Below, in pieces: positions 31,437 through 42,624 of a DNA stretch of 64,000 nt. This DNA is from Heterocephalus glaber (taxonomy: Eukaryota > Chordata > Mammalia > Rodentia > Bathyergidae): NCBI RefSeq assembly GCF_000247695.1, contig NW_004624854.1:4548110-4612109 (forward strand), given 5' to 3'. The translations under genes were made by a program, and so were the position numbers. The number at the start of each line of letters is the position of its first letter. Positions within the stretch are counted from its first letter, which is position 1. Under the pieces are notes generated by a model. That model had not been told where the DNA came from. It ran no database searches and saw only the letters and a list, made by a program, of their open reading frames with translations.

Positions 31437-31766
31437 CAGAAGGTCATTAGCCCGAGGTTGTCTCCATACTTTGACTTCGTAAACAAACAAACTGCAAACA
31501 GACCAAAGTCTAACTTAGGAGTATAATGAGCAGCCAAGTTGCAGCCAATCACAGCCAATTCACTGCACCACACCTCGCTGCAGCCAATCAGGTGATAGCT
31601 CTGTTTGCCCTTATGTTGGGTCTATAAATGTCCACTGCTCATACTACCAGTGAGAGCTCTCCACACTTCTTCTGGCTCTGAGTGCTGCCTACTTGATGTT
31701 ATTCTTGGCTCAAATAAACTTCATTAAATTTAATTTGTCTGAAGTGTTTTGTTTAACACAATTTAT
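31437..31766 (+). mobile_element. ERV1-like solo LTR, sense
   Basis: U3 with repeated CCAAT boxes (gcagccaatcacagccaat and gcagccaatcagg), a TATA-like tctataaatg, then agtgctgcct, the polyadenylation signal AATAAA at 31713 and an end ttgtttaaca. Spacing fits a gammaretrovirus-type LTR. No internal region is adjacent. Only the regulatory LTR survives, with no coding part. Confidence 0.7.
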
Positions 31767-31822
31767 TGCCACACATCCTGTGTGTATGGCATTATTCCCT
31801 GTTTCACTTTCCTTTTCAAGTT

Positions 31823-31940
31823 TTCCTTTTTTTAAAAATTTTAGTTTATTGGTACATTTTAGGTATACAATATAATGACATTCATCATTGGAAATCTGCA
31901 CCTTTACATAATCTCTCTTGGTTCTTATCCCATTATTGTG
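31823..31940 (-). mobile_element. L1 3' end (type A), antisense
   Basis: T-rich start, then ggtacattttaggtatacaa, gacattcatcattggaaatc, acctttacataatctctc and ttggttcttatccc. This is the inverse of the sense copy at 40861-40966. Confidence 0.8.
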
Positions 31941-32039
31941 TAAAAGTTTGTCCTGATTGTCCATATTTGTGCAACATTCCACAAGAATCAGCATCTCAAG
32001 TCAATTTTTCCATCCACTCAGCTTATTGTTTTATTTAAA

Positions 32040-33777
32040 AATATAAAGTATAGTCTGCTGTAAGACACATGTTCTCAAATATTTCTATATTGACTTTAGT
32101 AACTTGCTACAGCTGCTCTACTCCTTAATCACACTATTTACTTTTGATTTTATTTTTTTGGACAGTGCATATCTTCAGCTTTATTCAGGAGAGAGACAGA
32201 GAGAGGAAGGAGGAAGAAAGAGAGGAGGAAGGAGAGAGAGGATGTTAGCTACTGCATCAAACAGTATAGATCCTCAGTCCCTTTTCCACCAGTTTTGAAG
32301 TCTGAAGAGTTTTGATAAATGATAGACATTTCATAACTCATTTGACATCAAAACCTGACCAGACTTGAATGTCCTTTGGCAACAAAACCACCCTAAACTG
32401 ATTCAAGGTTATTTTCAGTCTGAACTGGTCACAGCCATTATGAACACCCACTCATTCCACTACAACAATGTCGATTTGTCTCACTACGGGGAGCTGCCCA
32501 GCCCCTGCTGGTGTCTTATGCAGAAGTTGGTGTGTTGACCTCATCAAAATTTCAAGATCTAAACGTCCAAATTTACAAAATATTTCTAGACCCCAAGGAT
32601 TTCAGATTCTCTCTCTTTTTCAGAGTTAATATTTGTTTTCCCAAGTCTCATATTTTGATTTGGGAAATGTCCATGTCTATTCTATGCGAACACTTTTGAC
32701 TTTAGAAAATTCAAGTGTTATACCAAAGTTATACCCCCTTTTAAAACTGAATTCTCATGTAGAAGGCATTACGTAATATCCCCTTACCCACTGTTTTGTT
32801 CACTGAGTTAGAGCCAATATATCATTTCCCTCCGAAGGATTCACTTTTTAAAAGCTCAGGCAATGCTGAAATGTGAACAACTTCTTTTCAGGCCATTAAT
32901 TATTTATTTGATTGACTTTTTGGAATATGTATTTTATAATGTCACATGGGATTCAACTGGCTTTGATGTGATCACATTAAGGTGATTCACCTGAGCCTTG
33001 AACTGCTGCCTGATCTGGGTTTCTCTCAGTCTGAATTTTCTGGGTAGATTTATACCAACTCGCGGAGCTCAATTCCCTGTTCACCTGTCACATGGTTTTC
33101 TGGTTTCATCTCGGAACCTTAGATGCTTGCTAAACCACAGCTTCTGAACATTCATTCCATCAGCACTTCAGACATTTGAAAACACCCACAGAATTTTAGT
33201 AATTGAAATTTTCCATGATAAGTGTCTGAGTCATTAAGCCTAGTTCTGGAGCCAAGCAAAGATTCCCAGTCTGGGGCGGGGGGGGGGGGGTCCCCTGATT
33301 TAAGGCACCTCCTTGGTCTTTTGCACAAAGCAGTCTCTATGACAGTAGACACACTCAGAGAGCACGCACCAGAGCATTTAAAATAGACAAAGGTTGTCTT
33401 CCCTTAGGACTGGGTGTCTTCAAGGAATTACTAAGTCTCATATGATCATTGTTTGTGGAACAAATAACTAGACTTACATAGTCTAGGGTTGAAAACATAT
33501 TCTATGGCATAGGTTTTTAAAGTTCTAGCAGAGAGAAAAAAAAAAGAAGAAAAGTTCTTCAGTGTTGAACACATGCAGTTATATCTGCTTGTAATTTTAA
33601 GAACCTTTCATTCAAGTCAAAATAATTTTGATTTGTCCACATTTTAAAAGCATTTACTAATCTTCATAGCATCTATGTAGCATAAGTGAGTGCAATTCTG
33701 AGCACTGTACACAAAACTGATTAAAGCAAACATGTCAACTATATTTCCACTTCTAAGTTTTAATTCAGAAATAAACC
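32040..33777. other. Repeat-poor stretch, possible conserved non-coding DNA
   Basis: No recognised interspersed repeat across about 1.7 kb apart from short GA-rich (32193-32245) and G13 (33278-33290) tracts. 32750-33110 is AT-rich non-repetitive sequence of the kind seen in conserved non-coding elements. That is only an impression. Confidence 0.35.
33278..33290. repeat. Homopolymer G13
   Basis: Thirteen G following ggggc, similar in length to the tract at 22135. Confidence 0.9.
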
Positions 33778-34512
33778 AATGCAAGACCTCAGCCTCAGCT
33801 CCCCGAGCAACCATCATGTGATACAGCTGCTCTTCTCTGTGGACCAAGCTGTTCTGGATGATTCTCACTCTCCCTCTTTCCCTCTGGGGAATCCTCCTTG
33901 GCCGAGCAATGGGTTTGAGAAATCAAAGAGCGCCTTGGGAGGTCACCGGCTCTCTCAGGAAATGAGCAGGAGCGCAGGTCCGTGGGGCTCCTAGCGGGTC
34001 ACCCACAGCTCCCGGGTTGCACCCTCAGCTCCCTGGGCAGCCCTCCCCCAACCTGCCCAGGCTGCCCTCATGCTGCGTCCTTCTGCAGAGCCCCTCTCAC
34101 AGTCATGCCCACGCACACCTCCCCTTGCTGCCAACAGCAATCAGTGGCCTGCCAGGCTTGATGTGCACAGGGCCATTATCAAAAGGGAACGGAAAGCCAG
34201 GGAATTTCATCTCTATGAGGTGTCAGGGCTATTTCAGAAAGCAAAAGTGCCCAATTCGCCCATTAGTGCTGGGTCTCAAAGGTTAATTGGAGACCACGAA
34301 GTAAAACCCTGAAGAAAATCTTCATACTATACCGCAGTTGGGGAATTCTGAAAACAGAAAAACATGCTAAAATCTTTCAGCTTCTTGTCTCTCTGTTTAA
34401 ACATTTATACACCGTTTATGTGCTAAGCACATATTTTGTTAAATGGGAACTTCATTCAAGTTATTTCACCCCAAGAAATACATTTGTTATCTATTATTAT
34501 AACCTGTTTTTC
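33778..34512. other. Unassigned, locally GC-rich
   Basis: Frames 34017-34286 and 34070-34312 overlap in different registers. The second includes ARLDVHRAIIKRERKAREFH, with no recognised family. Confidence 0.35.
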
Positions 34513-34603
34513 AATATATATATATATATATACGTGTGTATATATATATACACACGTATATATATATACGTGTATATATATACACACACATATATATATA
34601 TAC
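34513..34603. repeat. (TA)n array with alternating CGTG/CACG islands
   Basis: TA runs separated by acgtgtgt, acacacgt, acgtgt and acacacac segments, almost entirely alternating pyrimidine-purine and largely self-complementary. Produces spurious YIYIYI frames. Confidence 0.97.
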
Positions 34604-34609
34604 AGGAAA

Positions 34610-36750
34610 TTCATTAGTGCTTATTATCTATTTAATCAGCAAAAGGCTTACAGACTTCAGGAGAAGTTTTGAACATTCCATGGCCAGTCCTGTCCTCAGG
34701 AAGTCTCTGTTCTGGGAAATCGAGATGATTTGAGAAGCAAAGCCTTCCCAAACAAGTCCCTTGGGTAATGGTGCTTTGAAGGTTTAGCACTTGCTGAAGA
34801 AGAATAAGGATATGTTGGTCTACATTACTTATTCAAGATCAAGTATCAACATGAAATCCTACAATAAGTTTTGGCATAAAACCAACTGTGAATTATGGAG
34901 AATAAATGTTCTTGGCATTATACTGGAGATTTTTTTGGAAGAGAACAGCTATAAGAGAAGATTCTGCAGCAGTATCTATAACAATGCTAAAATCATGGGT
35001 TGAAATATTAAAAACATTTTAAAATTGGTAACCTAAAAAGATAAGTCATCACTTCTCTAGATTCTTTGGATGGAATTTAGCCAAAGATATACGTTAAGCA
35101 ATTAGTCATTTCAGTCAAAGTGATTACACCGCTTGCTCATTTATGCAGTGGTTCTGTAGGGATTGTGGGCAGGGCTTGCATGTTGTCTGACTGTCTAGTG
35201 GGGAATGGGGCTAATGTTTGCCAGCAATGCGCAGCCCTTGCCCCTGCTTCCTGGGAACAGACACCCAGCTCCTCTCACTTCTAGGCGACCCACGCTCCCA
35301 GTGTCTGAGAAGATGTCAGAGCCTCTGCCTGGCTGCCCTCACCACCAGGAGATCCAGGCTCAGTTTTCATTCTCTGCTCAGAAATAGCTAATATGCACTC
35401 TTATGGCTCCACTACCTACAACTGCTTCATCCCAAACCAGGCTGCCATGAACAACTCCCTAATCTGGGAATTCAAATCCACTAGGTAAATAGTCCGGCTC
35501 TGCTTTTGATGCTCCAGTGGTACAGGGTAAATGCTTTTGTTAATACAAGTGTCTAGAAATCATGGACTGAGAAATGGGTATCAAGACCTGCAGCTGTAGC
35601 TCTGCACCTCCAAACAGAGATTACCAGGGCCAAAGGCTCAGCATCCAGTCGAGGTTCCAAAGTCTTCTGGCTCCTAAATGAGACTGAGGAAGATAAATAG
35701 ACTTGGAGAAGTGCCTGGACACTACTCTTGAATAACTACATTAACCCCTTTTAATTATTTATAACAAATAGATATAAATCTAAATAAATCTCAGGCTAGC
35801 AAGGGAAATATCTCAAGTTTGCTGGAAAGGGCTCCAGCTGTGAGGTTCCAGGGGGAAGCTGGGCCCGAGACAGAACCATCAGAGGCCAGTGAGCAGGCCA
35901 GGCCAGCATGGGAGCAGACAGGTCCTTGGGGGACACTAAAGACCTGGACCCCTCCATGGAAACTCCTGAGTTCAACAGTCAAACTGATCTGCGTGAACAG
36001 CTCATGCCAGTGGAGGATCCCAGCACCAAAAGATGACTTTTGCCTATAGTCATTATTGATTTATCTCAATATCATTTCTTTGTGACTCATTACTACGAAT
36101 ATTTGCAAGTTTCTCATCCTACTAGCTTTTGTCTACAAGCTATTGTTCTCTAAACTATTATTCCAATTACTTCAAAATATTATTCCAAATCAGAAGTTTT
36201 TATTCTAGCAAAACCTCAAGATGTTTTAACCTGGAACAATAAATAGCACTAGAGCTGCACGTGTGGGAATCTAGAACAGTGACCTATGGTTGGCAGAGTC
36301 CGGTCACTGCCTGATTCTGTAAGCTTCATCGTCCTATGGCCCAGAAGGCACAGAGGCCTAATCAAAAGTGTCCGCTAGGACTGGGTTTTGAGTATGTGTT
36401 CTGATTTTCCCTGGACTCCATCTTCTTGGATTTATCAGCTTTTGTCACACTCAGTGCCTCAGGGAGAAAAATGGCTGCACTAGCTTCCTGTTTGTTAAAT
36501 AGAGCAGGGTCAACTCTTTGCGGATCAAGTCTTTGCTTCCCGCTACATGGATCAGCATGAAGCAGTCACTGAGGCCAATGGACAGTGAAGCTGGCCTGGG
36601 GTTAATTCTACCATCTGCACACCAATTTGTGGTAGGTCTGTTATTGCTCACAAATATTTCTGTCCCTCACTGTGGGAGGATCACTCCTTTCCACCTCTCT
36701 AACATCAAGTCTTACTCTGACCATCAAAATGCAAAATACTGATGTTGAGC
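34610..36750. other. Repeat-poor unassigned stretch
   Basis: About 2.1 kb with no recognised repeat or gene. 35040-35160 (agcaattagtcatttcagtc and a homeobox-site-like core) is a candidate conserved non-coding element by eye only. Confidence 0.35.
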
Positions 36751-36754
36751 ACCA

Positions 36755-36832
36755 AGCTGTGATACGGTTGTTTAACAGTATAATCGGGTTCACCAAAGCA
36801 ATTTTGCTCCTTCGCTAAGGCAGAAGTATTCA
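36755..36832 (+). repeat. Copy 1 of an unassigned local repeat
   Basis: accaagctgtgatacggttg, taacagtataatcgggttca and ccaaagcaattttgctcctt align collinearly with copy 2 about 710 bases downstream at roughly 70 percent by eye. Confidence 0.6.
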
Positions 36833-36869
36833 GAGCTCACATGTGGTTGCCATGTTCCTTCTCTCTCTG

Positions 36870-37045
36870 CTACAACTCCAGATGGAGTCCTCAGTGTCAG
36901 CCTGGATTCAAGAATGAAGCTGAAATGGAGCAGAGGCACAGCCTGCTCACAACACACAGCAGGAGCTGCGCCATTGTTGTGAGTACCTGGGACTGGGGCC
37001 TGCTTGTTACTGTGTCATAACCTCTCCTATTCTGACTGCTCTGCA
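36870..37045 (+). mobile_element. Possible MLT1 LTR 3' end, sense
   Basis: gtgagtacctgggactgggg and cctgcttgttactgtgtcat, then aacctctcctattctgactg, resemble MLT1 termini (…ggttgtttgttacagcataacctagcctatcctgact…). Confidence 0.45.
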
Positions 37046-37069
37046 GTTCCTGCTTCATCATTCCTCAAG

Positions 37070-37150
37070 AATGTGGCCATGGAAGTTACTGAATTTCTCT
37101 GAACTTTAGTTTTGTTATTGTTAAAAATAAATGCCTGAAATTTCCAGTAC
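37070..37150 (+). mobile_element. MIR fragment, sense
   Basis: ggaagttactgaatttctct, gaactttagttttgttattg and ttaaaaataaatgcc follow the MIR core. Confidence 0.5.
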
Positions 37151-37467
37151 ACGCTTAAAACCAACAATTATTCTTGTTTGTAAATGCTAAGAATTATAGT
37201 TCTCACTTCCATGGGAGACCTTTTCTATTGCACCTTAGTGATATTTAGGGGAGGAAATGCTGCTATCTGAAAGAAGAGGTATGATCCATTTCTTTTTCTA
37301 AGGCGAAGTTACAGGCACAGTGTTTCAATATATACACTGATCAGATGATAAAACAAGAAATTCTTCCTGAATATATGTAGTTTAGTTCCTTGGAATGCTC
37401 CTTTTTTTTTAAGAAATAAAAAAGATTAACCCAAGTTTTATATGGGAAAAATGCATTTTCATGCTCA

Positions 37468-37546
37468 ATACCAAATGTGATATTGTTATTCAATAGTATA
37501 GTTGGCCTCACTGAAGTAATTTTGTTCCTTCTCTGAGTTATCTATT
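37468..37546 (+). repeat. Copy 2 of an unassigned local repeat
   Basis: accaaatgtgatattgttat, tcaatagtatagttggcctc and actgaagtaattttgttcct pair with copy 1 at 36755. Confidence 0.6.
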
Positions 37547-37871
37547 ATTGAAGATAGCCAAGCAACAGATGTTGAAACAGATTATTTTTCTATTCCATTG
37601 TGAAAACCTGTGATTCCCTGTGCCCTTTCCTACAAAATGTTGTATTCTTTAGTGTGAGAGAGACAGAGAGATTACAGTTAGAGGAACAAAACCTAAAAGT
37701 AAAAATTGTACTTTCTTTTAAAATTGAAATTGTAATTATTTGTAGACTTGAATCTAACTTAACTTGATTTTTTTAACCACTGATTATTTTACACTATAGA
37801 ATACATTTCCTATTGCAGACATCAATCGATGACAGCTGGTATCTCATAAGCTAATGTCAGATATCGTGGGA

Positions 37872-38210
37872 TTTTAAATTAATTTTATTGGTATTCTTTT
37901 GATATACATAATGATCACATTCATCATAGGGAATTTCTACCTGTACATAATACATCTTGATTCTTCTTTCTTTCCCTTTCCCCTCCCGTCCCTCAACCCT
38001 TCTTCCTTCCCTTATTTACAAAAGCTTTGTCTCCATTTTTTCTTTCTCTTCTCTTTTTTTTTCCTTTTCCCTTCCTTCCCTTCTTCCTCCCCCCTCCCTT
38101 GTTCCTCTTCCCATTTGAACATTTTCTTGCTATTTTACAATATATCTATTTTGGCCCTTATTTATGCTTTTGGTTTCATCTTGTTTAGTATTTGAGTCTC
38201 CAATAATTAA
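37872..38210 (-). mobile_element. L1 3' end (type A) with polypyrimidine tract, antisense
   Basis: ttggtattcttttgatatac, acattcatcatagggaattt and acctgtacataatacatctt match the inverted type A end. They are followed by a long C/T-rich tract (37965-38105), the inverted L1 3' UTR polypurine tract. Confidence 0.75.
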
Positions 38211-38337
38211 AATATGAGGCAGTTGTTTGCCTCACTAGATGAAAAATTGTTCTTGACAAATTTGTGTAAAATAAATCATGGTTTAAATACATAAATCAGT
38301 AGTTCTCACAATGTTATGTAACAGGACAAGCTGGAAC

Positions 38338-38340
<3 letters not shown>

Positions 38341-38381
<41 letters not shown>
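38341..38381. repeat. (CA)20 microsatellite
   Basis: Twenty perfect CA units. Confidence 0.98.
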
Positions 38382-38383
<2 letters not shown>

Positions 38384-38480
38384 CTTCTGGGCCCTATCCC
38401 GGGACTTGTGAATTGTAATCTCTGAAAATGGGGTTCACAATTTTTATATAAAAAACTTTTCATCATACTCAGATCTTGGT

Positions 38481-38582
38481 GGGGTTTTTTTTGTTTTGTT
38501 TTGTTTTGTTTGTACCAGGGATTGAACTCAGCATCTCAAGTTTGCCAGGCAGGTGCTGGGCCTCTGAGCTAAATCCCTTGCC
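38481..38582 (-). mobile_element. ID-type SINE, antisense, with perfect TSD
   Basis: Long (TTTTG)n inverted tail, gtaccagggattgaactcag, tgccaggcaggtgctgggcc and tctgagctaaatcccttgcc. cagatcttggt occurs on both sides as a perfect 11-base target-site duplication. Confidence 0.92.
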
Positions 38583-39077
38583 CAGATCTTGGTTTTTAAG
38601 TACTACTCCCACTAAAAGAAGCAAAGCTCATTAGTAAAATGGCTGATTGCAGGGTGGCAGTGGAGAAAATATAAACTGAGATTATTTTGTTGTAACAGAA
38701 AGGAAAAACTTGCTTAAAGAATGACAGGGATCATGTCAAATGACCCAAAAGCCTGCATGCGGGTTCCCTCGTTGGCTGCATGTGGTAAAATTTGAATATG
38801 AAAACAATAATAGATTATACCCTGTTAAATAAAATGAGAATCAATATAAGGCCAATATATGGCTAGGAAGGGACAGAAAGAGGGAAAGGAAGAGCCAACA
38901 GATTGGCTCCTAATATAGAAGGAATGATGGAATTAGAAAACCACAATTTGGGCAAAACCCACCAATAGATCCTAAGACTAACAGGTGAGAGCCTTTTACA
39001 TAGTCTCAGAGTATCTCTTCTTAATAACAAAGGCAAAATAATAACTTCACAGTGAAAAACCCTAACGGACACCACCT

Positions 39078-39525
39078 ACAGTGGGTTGAATGGTGGCCCC
39101 AAATGATTCATACAGGTCTTAACCCTAGGTCCTGCAGTTGTGGCCACATTCAGAAAAAAGGTCTTTGCGGATAAAATTAAACTAAGAATCTTGTGGCAAG
39201 ATCATCTTGAATTCCTCAGGCGCATCCTAAGTCTACTGACAAATACTCCTAGAAGAGACAGAAAGGAAGACCTAGAACAAGAGACGTGGGTAGCTATGTG
39301 AAAATGGAGGCAGTGTGGAGGCACAGAGCCACTGAAATGCTGACAGCCACCAGGAGCTGGAAAGCACAAAGGATTCACTCCTACACCCTCTCTCCGGAGT
39401 TGATGCTTGGGCCACTCCTTGATTTTGAACTTCTGACCTCCAGACTGTGAGGGAAAATAATCCTATTGTTTTAAGCCACCCCATTTCTGGTAATTTGTTA
39501 TGGCAGCCTTAGGAAACTGACACAT
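39078..39525 (+). mobile_element. MLT1-class MaLR LTR, sense, near full length
   Basis: cagtgggttgaatggtggcc, gaaaaaaggtctttgcggat, ggagctggaaagcacaaagg, ttgttttaagccaccccatt and ggtaatttgttatggcagcc, ending aggaaactgacaca. This is the full MaLR LTR order. Confidence 0.88.
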
Positions 39526-39649
39526 TGCCTAAACCAAATAGGCAGTGTTAACATTACTAATAAAGGAATTAAACTTTATCTCCTGACTCCTGAGATGTAC
39601 TGATGTGTTTACTACAGTGTTCACTAGTATTCTTGATAAAATTGTGTAA

Positions 39650-40190
39650 CATCACTCCAATCATGAGGAAATATCAGACAAATCTAAATGCCGTTCTGCA
39701 AAATAATTGCCCTGCATTCTTGAAAAAATGGAGGTTATCAAAAATAATGAAAGGCTGAGGAACAGTTCTAAAGATGATGAAGAATGTATGACAACAAAAT
39801 GCAATGTGTGTCCTTCACTGAGCCTGGGACTGTGAAACAGTTGTCATAAATTCTGTGATAATTAGCAATCTTGACTATGAACCATGGGTTAGAATACCAT
39901 CGTTTTAATCTTAAATGTTCTAGCTTTGCTAACCATATCAGGATTATGTAAGGGAATATCCTTTTTCTAGGAAACAATGACCTATATTGTGAATATTTAG
40001 GAGTAAGGGCATCCTGTATTATATTCAACTTACTCCCAAATAATTCAGAAGAAACAATGTTGTGTAGAAAAAGAATCAACACATCCACCAAAAATTGGCA
40101 AATGCTACATGAGAGTTCTGGGTATAGTTACTATAATTTTTCAGTAATTTTGAAATTATTTCAAAACAAAACAAAAATGTAAAAAGCAGA
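39650..40190 (+). mobile_element. L1M 3' UTR, sense
   Basis: aaggctgaggaacagttcta, ggattatgtaagggaatatc, ctttttctaggaaacaatga, aggagtaagggcatcctgta and a terminus ttttgaaattatttcaaaac match L1M 3' UTR order. Confidence 0.75.
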
Positions 40191-40325
40191 GCTTACTAGA
40201 TTACTACGATTTGTAACCAGGTATGAAAACCACTGCATTAGAATTCGGTCTTTAAAGGAGTGATTCTCAAATGGTGGTGATTTTGATGCAGGAGATTAGG
40301 GTATTCCCAGCCAGTTCAACAAGTG

Positions 40326-40625
40326 GGTGTGACCTGTCAATCAAGGAGCTCCAGGGCACCTGGCACCAATCAGAAAATGCTATCTTCAATGCCTCTGTCA
40401 TGAGATTAAGCAGGTTTTAGATAGGACGGCCTAGATCTGACGTCAGCCTGAGGATACAAAAGATGACCGCCGTTAACCTCATGGTCACTGTAAGCTCTTT
40501 CAGTGGCCCACACTCACTCTGCATAGCAAAGTTCTTTCCTTCCTTCAATACTTTTAATAAATGTAAGGTTTGCTGCCTTTTGTGTGCTTCCTGTCTAATT
40601 CTGTGTGCAGGACAAGAGCCTGGAA
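40326..40625 (+). mobile_element. ERVL-like LTR, sense
   Basis: Promoter-like gacgtcagcctgaggataca and aagatgaccgcc, then tgtaagctctttcagtggcc, an AATAAA in cttttaataaatgtaagg, and tgcttcctgtctaattctgt. The layout is LTR-like and the family is tentative. Confidence 0.5.
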
Positions 40626-40629
40626 AGCA

Positions 40630-40860
40630 CCCCAGGCAATTTCATCTCCCATAGGACATTTGGAAACTTCTAAAGACATTTTTGATGGTCTTAACTGCAT
40701 CTTTGGGGGGAGTGGGCCCTGGTGAGGTACTACTTCATCTGACGTGCAGAAACCAGGGAAGCTGGTGTCCATGGTGAGGCACACGGAGCTCCCCACAGCA
40801 AGCGGGATCTAGCCCAGAATGTTAACTACTAGTGCCACTGTTAAGAAACCTTGCCTTAAA
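40630..40860 (+). mobile_element. MER5A hAT-Charlie MITE, sense
   Basis: ggacatttggaaacttctaa, agacatttttgatggtctta, gcccagaatgttaactacta and ttaagaaaccttgcc match MER5A (…catttggcaatgtctggagacatttttggttgtc… …gttgagaaaccctg). Confidence 0.85.
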
Positions 40861-40966
40861 AATAAGAACCAAGATGCATTATGTAAAGGTACAATTCCCA
40901 ATGAGAAATGTAATTGTGTTGTATACCTACAATGTACCAATAAAAGAATTTAATATTAAAAAAAAA
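40861..40966 (+). mobile_element. Severely 5'-truncated L1 (type A 3' end) with long TSD
   Basis: aagatgcattatgtaaaggt, acaattcccaatgagaaatg and gtatacctacaatgtaccaa, then a poly-A tail. Upstream aagaaaccttgccttaaa and downstream aagaaacctagccgtaaa form an ~18-base target-site duplication at the end of the MER5A. Confidence 0.88.
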
Positions 40967-41489
40967 AAGAAACCTAGCCGTAAAGAAGTTATACGCCTTC
41001 ACTGACATTGACCAGATTTTAAATACTCATGGGAAGTAGTACTGCATAGTGCTATTTAAGATACTCCAACATCATTTTACACCAACAAAAGATTTCCATT
41101 TTACAAATAAAAATAGATTTGTATTTCAAGACTTGCAATACCTACCGACAATCACATGTCACACAATGCATCAAAAGAAAGGAATGGAGGACCAAGAGCG
41201 TGGAAGTTCAGCTCATTCATTTTCACAGCGATCAAGTGGCTTTCCTAATATCGGACAATAAGTTCACTAAAAATGTGATTTCAAGGCATTAGAATAGCTC
41301 TGTGGAAAAGATAATAGACTTCTCAAACTTATGACTGGACACTTAATGCACTATAAATATATTACATTTATAGGTTACCTGGCATAACCCAGATCACTTC
41401 TTTCTAAGCCTAATGAGATTTCCAGTTATTGTATTTTTAGCGTAGGAGAGCTACACAGACATCACCATAAATGAGTGAAGAATCCTACA

Positions 41490-41780
41490 GTATTAGTCGA
41501 GTCTTAGCGTAACAAACAATCCTCAAACCTCAGTGACTCTCGATGGCAGACATCCTACACGGCTGGGCATCACTTTCAGGTCGGCTGTGCATGTTTCTCG
41601 CGCTGGGGCCTCTGGGTACGAGAACAAATGGCTGCTACCGCATGGCAGATCGTAAGCTCAGGAACCCAGGTCAACTCTGCAAGCACATTTAATACCCCAC
41701 TCACACCACATCTGCTGATATTTTGTTGGCAAAGCATGTTGGGACCAAACCTAAAGTCTCAGGCAGGGACGCATGCTGTG
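41490..41780 (-). mobile_element. MLT1-like MaLR LTR, antisense, diverged
   Basis: gcgtaacaaacaatcctcaa, acctcagtgactctcgatgg and ggctgggcatcactttcagg are compatible with an inverted MLT1 3' part. The rest is weak. Confidence 0.45.
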
Positions 41781-41959
41781 TCTATCAGGTGACACCCCAA
41801 TGGCATAGGCATGAGGCGAGGATACATAAACTCGCCACACAGAAGCAGAGAGAACTTGAGAACAGTCATGCAGTCTGTCATACACTGTGCTACAAAAGGC
41901 TCTCCACATGGCAAATGTTTCCAAAAGAATGTTTCTGATGCTTCTGACACTTAATATGC

Positions 41960-42310
41960 TAAGTCAGGGGCTGGTAAATAATTTTTCCGCAATGAACCAG
42001 CCAGTAAATATTTAAGCTTTGCTTGCCATAGAGTCTTTGCTACAACCCTGATGTTGTAGTATGAGAATAACTACAGACCATAGGTAAACAAAAGAATGTA
42101 TCTGCCTTCCAGTAAAATTTAGTAGGTGAGCACTGAAATTTGAATTTCAAATAATTTTTATGAGTTATAAAATGTTGATTATGAGTTATAAAATGTTGAT
42201 TATGAGTTATAAAATGTTGTTCTTATTTTAATTTTTTTAAATGTCAAAACTATTCCCAGCTTAGTATTTGGTCAAATTTGATTGATCCATAGCCATAGCT
42301 TGGCAATTTC
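41960..42310 (-). mobile_element. Ancient DNA-transposon-like repeat, antisense
   Basis: caggggctggtaaataattt, ccagccagtaaatatttaag, ctttgcttgccatagagtct and cataggtaaacaaaagaatg correspond to the inverse of the family at 25955. A 21-base triplication lies inside. Confidence 0.6.
42159..42220. repeat. 21-base minisatellite, three copies
   Basis: tatgagttataaaatgttga plus one base occurs three times head to tail; the third copy differs only at its end. Confidence 0.98.
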
Positions 42311-42540
42311 TGATTGGAACCAGCAAAGCACTTGGTGTTTATCTATCATAGAAGATAGTACAATAGAAAGAAAAGGGAATAACCAAGGAGTTTACAGAGT
42401 AGTTGAGGATATATAATACATATGTGTAAAAATTATTTAGGAATCTTTGAAAAATAATATATGTATTAAGCAAGCCACAAGTGATAGAAGTGATTCAACC
42501 ATAGTAAATAGGACAGAATTTCTTTAAAATGTTTTATTAA

Positions 42541-42624
42541 GGGCTGGGGATTTAGCTCAGTGGTGCCGCCGCCTGCCCCGAAAGCACAAGGACCTGAGTT
42601 CGATCCCCGGTACCAAAAAAAAAA
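42541..42624 (+). mobile_element. tRNA-Ala-derived SINE, sense, young
   Basis: gggctggggatttagctcag, ccgcctgccccgaaagcaca, gagttcgatccccggtacc and an A tail. gttttattaa flanks both sides as a target-site duplication. Confidence 0.94.

Noticed and set aside
34420..34733. Frames rich in Tyr-Ile repeats
   Set aside because: Translation of the (TA)n array in three registers.
36870..37045. A possible exon ending in gttgtgagtacctggg
   Set aside because: Better explained as an MLT1 LTR end.
37965..38105. C/T-rich tract as a splicing polypyrimidine signal
   Set aside because: It adjoins an inverted L1 3' end and is its polypurine tract in antisense.
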